Source of the DNA: Caulobacteraceae bacterium PMMR1
GTDB lineage: Bacteria > Pseudomonadota > Alphaproteobacteria > Caulobacterales > Caulobacteraceae
Assembly: GCA_000733915.1 (NCBI GenBank)
Contig: JPOM01000001.1
Location: 1,488,001-1,552,000, forward strand
DNA: 64,000 bases
Direction of reading: 5' to 3'
Below the pieces are notes generated by a model that worked only from the letters and a program-made list of their open reading frames with translations, was not told the DNA's origin and ran no database searches. This document shows, piece after piece, positions 1 through 8,098 of this stretch. Every line of letters starts with the position of its first letter. Position 1 is the first letter of the stretch. A program made the position numbers and the translations under genes.

Positions 1-738
1 GAAGCCGCCGTCATTCCCGAGCTGGCCGCCGCCGCCCGAGGAAGGACCGACGCCATGGTCGAGGCCGCGCCGACCCCGCCCTCCCCGCGCACCGGCCGGG
101 TGCAGGTGAAGCGCGCGCCGGCGCCGCCCCCGCCCGACGCCGCGCCCGCCGACCTGCCGGAGGTCGCCGCCGCGATCCAGGCCTGCCGCCGCTGCGACCT
201 GTGGCGCCACGCGACCCAGGGCGTGCCGGGCGAGGGGCCGCCGCAGGCGCCCTTGATGCTGGTGGGCGAACAGCCCGGCGACATGGAGGACCTTGCGGGC
301 CATCCGTTCGTGGGGCCTGCGGGCGAGGTGCTAAACCGCGCCCTGGCCGAAGCCGGGGTGAACCGCGAAGAGGCCTACGTCACCAATGCGGTGAAGCACT
401 TCAAGCACGAGCTTCGCGGCAAGCGGCGGCTGCATTCGCGCCCGAACGGCACAGAGATCGAGGCCTGCCGCTGGTGGCTGCAGACCGAGCGACGCCTGGT
501 GCGGCCCAAGGTGATCGTGGCGCTCGGCGCCACCGCCGCCACGGCCGTCTTCGGCCGCGCGCTGAGCGTTCTTAAGAACCGCGGCGTGGTCGGCGAGGTC
601 GAGGGCGGCGGCCTCGGCTTCCTGACGGTGCACCCGTCGTACCTGCTGCGCATCCCCGAGCCGGGCGAGAAGGCTCGCGCCTACGACGCCTTCGTAGCCG
701 ACCTCGCCGCGGCGCACGCCTTGCTGAAGGCGGCCTGA
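1..738 (+). CDS. UdgX-family uracil-DNA-binding protein, C-terminal part (5' end outside window)
   Basis: The UdgX-type uracil-DNA glycosylase domain has motif GEQPGDMED, the family-defining KRRLH loop (KRRIH in characterised UdgX, whose His crosslinks covalently to the uracil site) and the closing HPSYLLR motif. An ACRRC pair plus a later ACRWW cysteine look like Fe-S ligands; the usual K-C-R-P cysteine is replaced by a KHFKH stretch. An ATG lies at 55, but the frame is open back to base 1 and reads EAAVIPEL...RTDAM. That resembles the end of the DUF4130 domain to which UdgX is often fused, so I infer the gene starts upstream and position 55 is not the true start. Role: binding and excision of uracil in DNA. 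The UdgX call is firm; the fusion is inferred from only 18 codons. Confidence 0.85.
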   Translation, partial: EAAVIPELAAAARGRTDAMVEAAPTPPSPRTGRVQVKRAPAPPPPDAAPADLPEVAAAIQACRRCDLWRHATQGVPGEGPPQAPLMLVGEQPGDMEDLAGHPFVGPAGEVLNRALAEAGVNREEAYVTNAVKHFKHELRGKRRLHSRPNGTEIEACRWWLQTERRLVRPKVIVALGATAATAVFGRALSVLKNRGVVGEVEGGGLGFLTVHPSYLLRIPEPGEKARAYDAFVADLAAAHALLKAA

Positions 739-741
739 GGC

Positions 742-3700
742 TCAGCTCGCGCCCGAGGTGACCACGGACTCCTCGCCCTCGGCGATCGGCGCGTCGTCGC
801 CGGGCTGCTTGGGCGTGATCAGGCGGGCGAGCTTGGGCTTCAGCCCGCCCTCGAAACCGTCGACGAACTCGTAGACCACAGGCACCAGCACGAGCGACAG
901 GGCCGTTGAGCTCAGCAGGCCGCCGATCACGGCGATGGCCATGGGCTGGCGGAACTCCGACCCCTGACCCAGCCCCAGCGCCGTCGGCAGCATGCCCGCC
1001 ATCATGGCGACCGTGGTCATGATGATGGGACGGGCGCGCTCCCGGCAGGCGTTGATCAGGGCGTCATGCAGGCTCTGGCCCGCGCGCTGATCCTCGATGG
1101 CGAACTCCACCAGCAGGATGGAGTTCTTGGCCGCGATCCCGAACAGCATCAGGCAGCCAATCAGCACCGGCATGGTCACCGCCTGGCCGGTCAGGAGCAG
1201 CAACAGGAACGCGCCCCCGATCGAGAGCGGCAGAGCCGACAGGATCGTCGCCGGCTTGAAGAAGCTGCGGAAGAGCAGCACCAGCACGGCATAGATGAGC
1301 GCGATGCCGGAGAAAAGCGCGGCCAGGAAGTTGGTCATCAGGTCGATGAGGGCCTCGGTGTCGCCGGCGTTGGCGCGCGAGACGCCCGGAATCTGGCCGG
1401 CGAGGATCTTCTTCATGGTCGGCAGCTTGCTGATCGCCGCATTGGCGCTGCCCAGGATGGCGCCGTTGGCGAAGTCCGCGTCGATGGCCGCTTGGCGCTT
1501 ACGGTCGTAGCGCACGATCGTGCCGGGTCCGGACTCAAAGCCGATGTCCGCCACGGTGGAGAGCGCCGTCGTCTTGCCGGACGTGGTCGGGACCTGCAGA
1601 TTGGCGAGGGTCTGCAGGTCGGTGCGCGCGCGCTCCGGCAGGCGGGCGCGTATCGGGATGCGCCGCTCGCCCTCCGAGAACTTCGCGACATTGGGGTCGA
1701 TGTCGCCGATGGTGGCCACGCGCACCACGCTGGAGAGCGCAAGCGCATTGACGCCCAGGCGCGCAGCCTCGTCGGGCTTGGGCCGGATGATCAGCTCAGG
1801 ACCGGGCGCCGGGGGCGAGGGCCGCGGGTCGCTGACCTCGCGAAGGCCGCGCATTTCGGTCATCAGCTGGGCGCGGGTGCGCTCGAGCAGCGGCCCGTTC
1901 TCGGAAGACAGCACGATGTTGACGTCGGAGGACCCGAAGTCGGACCGTGTCGTGATCCGGACATCGGGGATGGAGCGCAGGAGCGGCCGGGTGGCGGCGC
2001 GGAACTGGTCCGCGCTCATGCTGCGGTTCTGCTTCAGCACCACGGTCAGGGTGCCCGAACGCAGGTCGCCTCCCGAGGCCGCAGCGCCGAACCCCCCGCC
2101 CGAGGACGCACCCACCTGGGCGAAGACGGCGGAGGCGTCGGGCTGGCGCAGCAGCAGCGCAGTGACGCGCTGGACGGCCCGCTCCATGTCCGCAGGCGTG
2201 GCGCCCGGCGGCCCCTCCAGATTCAGGTAGACGTAGGCCGGGTTGCTGCGGGGCTGAAAGCCGACCGGCAAGCTGATGGCCAGGATCACCGAGCCCACGA
2301 AGAACAGGCCTCCGATCAGGGCCGAGAGCCACTTGTGGGCCAGCGCCCAGTCGAGCGCCCGGCGGTAGGGCCCCGTCAGCGGCTTGGCGGGCTTCGGGTT
2401 CGCGGCAGGCTTCAGGAAGTAGGCGGCCATGAGCGGCGTCACCAAGCGCGCCACCGCCAACGAGAACAGCACCGAGACCGCCACCGTCAGGCCGAACTCG
2501 CGGAAGAACTGGCCGGAGATGCCGCCCATGAAGCTGACCGGCGTGAAGACCACGACGATGGTGAAGGTGGTCGCCACCACCGCCAGGCCGATCGAGTCCG
2601 CCCCGATCAGGGCGGCGCGATAGGGCGTCTGCCCCCGCTCGATGCGCTTTTCGATGTTCTCGATCTCGACGATGGCGTCGTCGACCAGGATGCCGATGAC
2701 GAGCGTCAGGGCCAGGAGGGTGATGACGTTCAGGCTGAAGCCGAGGAGCGAGATCACCCAGAAGGTCGGGATCAGGGACAGGGGCATGGCGACGGCTGCG
2801 ATCAGGGTCGCGCGCCAGTTGCGCAGGAAGAGCCAGACCACCAGGGCGGCCAGCAGCATGCCCTCGATCAGCACCTCCAGCGTCGCGTGGAAGCTCTGGC
2901 GGGTCTCGGTCACGGTGGAGACCACCAGCTCGAAGCGCACGTCCGGGTGATCCGCCGCGAGCTTGGCGACGGCGGCGCGGACGCGATCCTCGGTGCGCAC
3001 GTCGCTGGAATCCCGCGTCTTGTTGACCTGGAAGGCCACCGCAGGACGGCCGTTCAGGCGCGCGAAACCCCGCACCTCCGCCTGGCCGTCGCCAACCTCT
3101 GCCACGTCGGACAGCCGCACGAAGCCCTGGCCCACAGGGATGGTGGTGTCGCGGAGAGCCTGCACCGTCGTCGCCTGGCCGAGGACGCGGATCGTCTGCT
3201 CACGCGCGCCGATGTTCGCCCGCCCGCCCGGCGCATCCTCGTTGAAGCTGCGGAGCGCGTCGTTGATCTGAGCCGCCGTCACCCCCCGCGCCGCCATGCG
3301 GTCGGGGTCGAGGATGACGTTGATCTCACGATCCACGCCGCCCACGCGCACCACCTGGGCGACGCCGGACTGCCCCTGCAACGCCCGCGCCACGGTGTTG
3401 TCGACGAACCAGGAGAGCTCCGCCGGCGACATCGTGGGCGAGCTGACCGCGTAGGTGACGATGGGCGCAGCATCGACGTCCAGCCGCTGCACCGTCGGCG
3501 GATCGATGCCGGCCGGCAGGTTCACGCGCACCCGCTCGACGGCCGTGCGGATGTCGTCCGTGGCCTTCTGCATATCGGAGCCGAGTTCGAACTGGATGGA
3601 GGTCACGGACGCGCCGAGCGTCACATTGGAGGTGATGTGCTTGACGTTGCTGACCGAGGCGACGGCGTCCTCGACCGGCCGGGTGATCTGGGTCTCGACT

Positions 3701-3879
3701 TCGGACGGGGCCGCGCCGTTCTGGGTCACCGTCACCGTCACGATCGGAAAGGTGACGTTGGGGAACTGCTTGATGGGCAGGCGCGCGTAGGAGAACGCGC
3801 CCGCGATGCTGAGCGCGAGGAAGATCAGGGCGACGGGGATCGGGTTGCGGATCCCCCAGGCGGAGATGCGGAACCTCAT
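742..3879 (-). CDS. RND efflux transporter permease (AcrB/MdtB-like inner-membrane pump)
   Basis: 1045 residues, normal for the HAE-1/HAE-2 RND family. The order is a first membrane helix near residue 12-30, a large periplasmic loop starting with SEVETQITRPVEDAV, a block of five helices around 335-490, a second loop, and a second helix block from about 865. The proton-relay pair is visible in the fourth helix (GILVDDAIVEIENI), and the partner Lys lies in AAKNSILLVEF near the C-terminus. It is the last gene of a three-gene minus-strand operon; its ATG overlaps the adaptor stop by 4 bases (ATGA). The pump would export drugs or hydrophobic compounds by proton antiport with the adaptor and outer-membrane factor. 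Substrate cannot be read from sequence. Confidence 0.95.
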   Translation of the reverse strand: MRFRISAWGIRNPIPVALIFLALSIAGAFSYARLPIKQFPNVTFPIVTVTVTQNGAAPSEVETQITRPVEDAVASVSNVKHITSNVTLGASVTSIQFELGSDMQKATDDIRTAVERVRVNLPAGIDPPTVQRLDVDAAPIVTYAVSSPTMSPAELSWFVDNTVARALQGQSGVAQVVRVGGVDREINVILDPDRMAARGVTAAQINDALRSFNEDAPGGRANIGAREQTIRVLGQATTVQALRDTTIPVGQGFVRLSDVAEVGDGQAEVRGFARLNGRPAVAFQVNKTRDSSDVRTEDRVRAAVAKLAADHPDVRFELVVSTVTETRQSFHATLEVLIEGMLLAALVVWLFLRNWRATLIAAVAMPLSLIPTFWVISLLGFSLNVITLLALTLVIGILVDDAIVEIENIEKRIERGQTPYRAALIGADSIGLAVVATTFTIVVVFTPVSFMGGISGQFFREFGLTVAVSVLFSLAVARLVTPLMAAYFLKPAANPKPAKPLTGPYRRALDWALAHKWLSALIGGLFFVGSVILAISLPVGFQPRSNPAYVYLNLEGPPGATPADMERAVQRVTALLLRQPDASAVFAQVGASSGGGFGAAASGGDLRSGTLTVVLKQNRSMSADQFRAATRPLLRSIPDVRITTRSDFGSSDVNIVLSSENGPLLERTRAQLMTEMRGLREVSDPRPSPPAPGPELIIRPKPDEAARLGVNALALSSVVRVATIGDIDPNVAKFSEGERRIPIRARLPERARTDLQTLANLQVPTTSGKTTALSTVADIGFESGPGTIVRYDRKRQAAIDADFANGAILGSANAAISKLPTMKKILAGQIPGVSRANAGDTEALIDLMTNFLAALFSGIALIYAVLVLLFRSFFKPATILSALPLSIGGAFLLLLLTGQAVTMPVLIGCLMLFGIAAKNSILLVEFAIEDQRAGQSLHDALINACRERARPIIMTTVAMMAGMLPTALGLGQGSEFRQPMAIAVIGGLLSSTALSLVLVPVVYEFVDGFEGGLKPKLARLITPKQPGDDAPIAEGEESVVTSGAS

Positions 3880-4958
3880 CGGGGCGTCGCCTCGACGGTG
3901 CGGACCTTGTCGCCTTCCAGCACGAAGGCGGAGCCGGCCAGAGCCACCCGCGTGCCCGCTTCAGGGCCGGAGATCAGCTCGACCCAGCCGCCGCTGCGCT
4001 GGCCGGTCTTGACGTTCACGCGATGGACGCGGCCGGAGGCGTCCACCGCCATGACGAAGGCGCCGTCGTCGTCGAAGCGCAGCGCCGTCTCGGGCGCGGC
4101 CTTCACCGTGTTGGCCCCTTGCAGGAAGTCCGTGCGGGCATAGCCGCCGGGGCGCAGGTCGTCGCGCACGGGCAGCGCCACCCGCACGAAGCCGAGCTTG
4201 GTCTGGGGGTCCACGCGCGGGCTGACGAAGCGGACCCGCCCCTCGACGGACGCGCCCGACGGAGGGGTCACCCGCACGCGGTCGCCGGCGTGGATGGCGG
4301 AGAGGTCGGCCTCCGGGGCCTGGGCGTTGGCCTCTACCAGGCCGTCGCGGATGATGCGGAACATCACCGTACCCGGGGCGGCGGTGTCGCCCGGACGCAC
4401 GTCGCGCTCGAACACCCGGCCGGAGACCGGCGCGCGGATGACCATCTTGGCCTCGCGCGAGAGGCTGTCCTTGAGCTGCGCTTCGGACGCGGCCAGGGCC
4501 GCGCGGGCCTGGCGCGCCGCCAGGCCCCGCTCCGCGATCTGCTCGTTGGAGAGCACGCCGCTGTTCTCCAGCCCCTGCACCCGCTGGGCCTCGGCCTCGG
4601 CGCGCTCGGTTGCGACCTGCTGCTGGGCGAGGTTGGCCCGCTGCAGATCGATCTGGGAGCGCAGCAGCGAGTCGTCGAGCTCGACCAGGGGCTGGCCGGC
4701 GCGCACCCACGCGCCCTCCTCGACGTTCACCCTGGCGACGCGGTAGCCGGAGAGCTCGGAGGTGACGACCGCCTCCTCCCGCGCGAGCAGCTGCCCCGAC
4801 GCCGAAAGGCCCGAGGCCATCAGGCGGGTCTGGATTTTGGCGACGCTGACCAGGATCGGCTGGGCGCGACCCTGGGCCGCCGTCTTGGGCTTGGAGCAGG
4901 CGGCCAGGCCGAGCGCGAGGCTCGCAGCGAAAAGGCCCGTCAGAACTGACCGCATCAT
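3876..4958 (-). CDS. RND efflux periplasmic adaptor (membrane fusion protein)
   Basis: 360 residues. The N-terminus is a lipoprotein signal with lipobox LAAC (Cys21), so the protein should be anchored in the inner membrane facing the periplasm. Then come the biotinyl-lipoyl-like half (SGYRVARVNVEEGAWVRAGQ), an alpha-helical hairpin of about 85 residues rich in Q, A and E, the second lipoyl half and beta-barrel domains, as in HlyD/AcrA adaptors. The start is the first of two tandem ATGs (4958, 4955); the first overlaps the stop of the upstream NodT gene (ATGA). It connects the downstream permease to the NodT channel. Confidence 0.93.
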   Translation of the reverse strand: MMRSVLTGLFAASLALGLAACSKPKTAAQGRAQPILVSVAKIQTRLMASGLSASGQLLAREEAVVTSELSGYRVARVNVEEGAWVRAGQPLVELDDSLLRSQIDLQRANLAQQQVATERAEAEAQRVQGLENSGVLSNEQIAERGLAARQARAALAASEAQLKDSLSREAKMVIRAPVSGRVFERDVRPGDTAAPGTVMFRIIRDGLVEANAQAPEADLSAIHAGDRVRVTPPSGASVEGRVRFVSPRVDPQTKLGFVRVALPVRDDLRPGGYARTDFLQGANTVKAAPETALRFDDDGAFVMAVDASGRVHRVNVKTGQRSGGWVELISGPEAGTRVALAGSAFVLEGDKVRTVEATPR

Positions 4959-6423
4959 CCCTTGATCCCCCGATCGCCGGCTTCGGCCTGCCAGCCGCCG
5001 CCCAGCGCCTTCATCGCGTTCACGGTGTCCTGCAGCGCCGCCGCGCGCGCCGTGATCAGCTGGTTGCGCGCCGCCCGCCAGGTCTGCTCGGCCTGGAGCA
5101 GGGTCGTGAGGTCGGTCAGCCCCGCCGTATTGCCCTTCTGCGCCGCCTGGAAGGCGAACTCGGCACGCTCTGCAGCGCGCGCGAGGTCGGCGACGCGCTT
5201 CTGTTCCGCGGCCAGGGTCGCAAGCGCGTTCTCCGCGTCGCGATAGGCGCCCTGCACGGCGCTCTCGTAGCTCGCCGCGGCCTGGTCGCCGCGCGCGGTC
5301 TGGGCGCGGATTTCGGCCAGCAGCTGCGGGCGGTTCAGGATCGGCAGCACCCCCGCCGCGCCCAGCGACCAGCTCCGGGTCGTCAGGTCGTAGACCTTGG
5401 TCGACAGCTTGGTGATCGAGAGCCCCGGCTCCAAGGTGAAGGTCGGAAACAGCGCGAGCTTGTCGATATCAAGCCGCGCGGACGCCGAGCGCAGGCGCTG
5501 CTCCGCCTCGCGGACGTCGGGGCGGCGGGCGAGGAGCTCGCCCGGCGTGGTCGCGGGCACGGCCGGCGGCGCGGGGAGGTCGGTCGAAACGGGAACGCTG
5601 TCCAGGGGATCGGTTCCACGGCCGATCAACACGAGCAGGGTGCGCCGGGCGGCGGTCAGCTGCGCCTGGAGCTGGCGCACGCTGGCGTCGGAGGAGGCGG
5701 CGTCGGCTTCCAGGCGGGCGGCCTCGGCCTCGGCGCGCAGCCCGTGCTGCACCCCAATCGTGCGGCGGCGGCGAGGCGGCGGGCGATCTCCGCCTGGGCT
5801 TGCGCCTCGGCGAGCTGGGCGGCGAGCGCCCGGGCCTGGAAGAGCTGCACCCCGACATTGGCCGAAAGGCTCATCCGGCTTGCGGCATAATCGAAGGCGG
5901 CCGCGGCGAGGTCGGCGTCGGCGCCCCGGCGCGTCGCCGCGGCCCGGCCGAAGAAGTCGAGCTCCCATGTCGGGCTGAACTGGGCGGCGTAGGTGTCCTG
6001 CGGTCCGTTCGTGAACGTGCCGGTCGAGCCGAAGCTGGTCCCGCCGCTGAGCGCCGAGGCGGGCAGGCCCGAGATGTCCTGGGTGGAGTCCGAGTGGCTG
6101 GCCGAGCCCTGCAGCTGCCCTTGCGGGGCGAACCGGGACAGGGCGGAGGACCGCACCGCCTGCGCCTCCGCAAGCCGGGCCCGCGCCGCGCGCGCGTCCG
6201 GCGCCGCCGCTAGCGCCTGCTCCACCAGGGCGCTCAGCTGCGCGTCACCGAACAGCGTCCACCAACGGTCGAGCGCCTGGGCCGGCGCGGACGACGGCGC
6301 GCGCGGGCTCTCGAAGGCGGCCGGCAGGCGCACCTCGGGCGGCGCGATCCGCGCGTGGCTGCAGGCGGTCAGGGCCAGCATCAGCGCCGCCGCACAGGAT
6401 TGAGGGCGGATGACGCCGCGCAT
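4955..6423 (-). pseudogene. NodT/TolC-family RND outer-membrane lipoprotein, frameshifted
   Basis: Two pieces in different frames make one normal-length NodT protein (about 489 residues). The 5' piece from ATG 6423 has a lipoprotein signal with lipobox LTAC (Cys21), the OEP start (LDRWWTLFGDAQL) and first helices up to EIARRLAAAA. The 3' piece resumes at IGVQHGLRAEAEAARLEADA and runs to the stop at 4955. The shift lies between about 5752 and 5775, near a CCCC run and a GCC repeat; restoring one base rejoins the frames. A TTG 60 bases upstream is less likely because it would bury the signal peptide. First gene of the pump operon. Either a real mutation that removes the outer channel or an assembly indel; I favour the latter because similar events recur in this window. 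Confidence 0.85.
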
Positions 6424-6478
6424 AGACGAACTCGTTGGTGCCGATCCCGGCGGCGACTTGCGACCGCACACGCCAAAG

Positions 6479-6490
6479 TTCAAGTTTGAA
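6479..6490. promoter_or_regulatory. Short palindrome upstream of the RND operon
   Basis: TTCAAGTTTGAA is a 5+2+5 palindrome 56 bases upstream of the NodT ATG, in the 152-base divergent gap shared with the MFS gene at 6576. Its position suits an operator for a TetR-type repressor of the pump, but no regulator gene is adjacent and the element is short. Confidence 0.25.
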
Positions 6491-6575
6491 GGCGGTTAAT
6501 TTTACGTCATGCGACCTTGCGGCCACGCTCGGGTCGGCCCTTCTCTTACCCGCGTCGCGCGCCTAATCACCCCCG

Positions 6576-8072
6576 GTGGACGTCACGCCGCACATCGCCA
6601 GCATCGGGTCGGAGACCGGCGCGGTTGAGCCGACCTCCGCCCCCGCCCAGGACAGCGCCCGCCCGCGCGCCGCCGCTGCGGCCTGGAGCAACCTCGTGCC
6701 CATCGCGGTGGCGAGCGCGCTGTTCATGGAATTCGTGGACTCCACCGCGCTCTCGACCGCGCTGCCGACGCTTGCGCGCGCGTTCAACTCCGACCCCATC
6801 CACCTGAAGCTCGCCCTCACCTCGTACCTGCTGGCGCTCGCCGTGTTCGCGCCGGCGAGCGGCTGGGTGGCGGACCGGTTCGGCGCCCGACGAGTGTTCA
6901 TCAGCGCCATGACCGTCTTCCTGGCCGGCTCGGTGCTCTGCGCGGCGTCGCATAGCCTGGTTCAGCTCGTGGGCGCCCGCATCGTCCAGGGTCTGGGGGG
7001 CGCGATGATGACGCCGGTGGGCCGGCTGATCGTGGTGGGCTCCGCGCCGCGAGAGCGGTTCGTCTCGGCCATGAGCTGGTTCACCATGCCGGCGCTCGTG
7101 GGGCCCCTGGTCGGGCCTCCGATCTCGGGCCTGGTGCTGACGGTGGCGAGCTGGCCCTGGATCTTCCTGATCAACTTGCCCGTGGGCCTGATCGGCATGG
7201 GGGCGGTCGCGCGCTTCGTGCCGCGCCTGCGTCAGCCCGACCCGGGGTGCTTCGACCTGAAGGGCTTCGGTCTTTCCGCCCTCGCCATCACCGCGATCGT
7301 GTTCGTGGCTGAAACCGCGGGCGTGGGCCTGATCCCGGTCTGGGGTCAGCTCGCCGCAGCCGTCGTGGGCCTGGTCTCCGCCCTGGCCTTCGTCCGCCAT
7401 GCCCTAAGAGCGCCGCGCCCGGTGCTCGACCTGCGCCTGCTCGCAGCCCGGACCTATCGCGCGAGCGTCATCGGCGGCTCGCTGGTGCGGCTCGGCATCG
7501 GGGCCACGCCCCTGCTCATGCCGCTGCTGCTGCAGGTGGCGCTGGGCTGGATGCCGCTGCAGGCGGGCCTCGTCACCATCGCCCAGACCGTCGGCGCGCT
7601 CGTCTGCAAGGCCGCCGCGCCCGGGTTGATCCGGACCTGGGGCTTCAAGCGGGTGATGCTGAGCTCGGTCGTGATGGCCGCGGTCCTGACCGCCGCGCCC
7701 GCGACCTTCCGGGCCTCCACCCCGGTCTGGCTGATGATGGCGGCTCTGTTCCTCGGCGGCTTCGCGCGCTCGCTGCAGTTCACCGCCACCAACGCCATCG
7801 CCTATGCCGACGTGCCGCCGGACCGGATCAGCGCGGCCTCGACCCTCTCCGTCGTCATCCAGCAGGTGGGCATGAGCCTGGGGGTCAGCTTCGGCGCGCT
7901 GATGCTGCAGCTGACGCGCGGCGGCGGCGGCGCATCGGTCCTGACGCCGGAGCGCTTCACCTGGCCGTTCGTCATCGTGGGCCTGAGCACGCTGTCGGCA
8001 GCCTTGGCCTACGTCCGGCTCGCGCCCAATGCGGGCGCGGCGATCAGCGGCCGGCGCTCGGCTGCGGGCTGA
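6576..8072 (+). CDS. MFS transporter, DHA2 (14-helix drug:H+ antiporter) family
   Basis: 498 residues starting at GTG 6576. A polar N-terminal tail of about 38 residues precedes the first helix, which carries FMEFVDSTALSTALPTLARAF, the typical DHA2 start (D in helix 1). Motif A is visible after helix 2 (GWVADRFGARRVF), and motif C-like GPLVGPPISGLV follows in helix 5. The remaining sequence is a succession of hydrophobic helices consistent with 14 spans. Located at the inner membrane; probably exports toxic or hydrophobic compounds. It is divergent from the RND operon, sharing a 152-base control region. Substrate unknown. Confidence 0.9.
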   Translation: MDVTPHIASIGSETGAVEPTSAPAQDSARPRAAAAAWSNLVPIAVASALFMEFVDSTALSTALPTLARAFNSDPIHLKLALTSYLLALAVFAPASGWVADRFGARRVFISAMTVFLAGSVLCAASHSLVQLVGARIVQGLGGAMMTPVGRLIVVGSAPRERFVSAMSWFTMPALVGPLVGPPISGLVLTVASWPWIFLINLPVGLIGMGAVARFVPRLRQPDPGCFDLKGFGLSALAITAIVFVAETAGVGLIPVWGQLAAAVVGLVSALAFVRHALRAPRPVLDLRLLAARTYRASVIGGSLVRLGIGATPLLMPLLLQVALGWMPLQAGLVTIAQTVGALVCKAAAPGLIRTWGFKRVMLSSVVMAAVLTAAPATFRASTPVWLMMAALFLGGFARSLQFTATNAIAYADVPPDRISAASTLSVVIQQVGMSLGVSFGALMLQLTRGGGGASVLTPERFTWPFVIVGLSTLSAALAYVRLAPNAGAAISGRRSAAG

Positions 8073-8098
8073 GCCCGCATTCGGCTAAGCTCGCCCCC

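Noticed and set aside
1066-4143. Very long open frame on the plus strand across the RND genes
   Set aside because: It is antisense to clearly homologous permease and adaptor genes. Long frames without stops are common in this GC-rich sequence.
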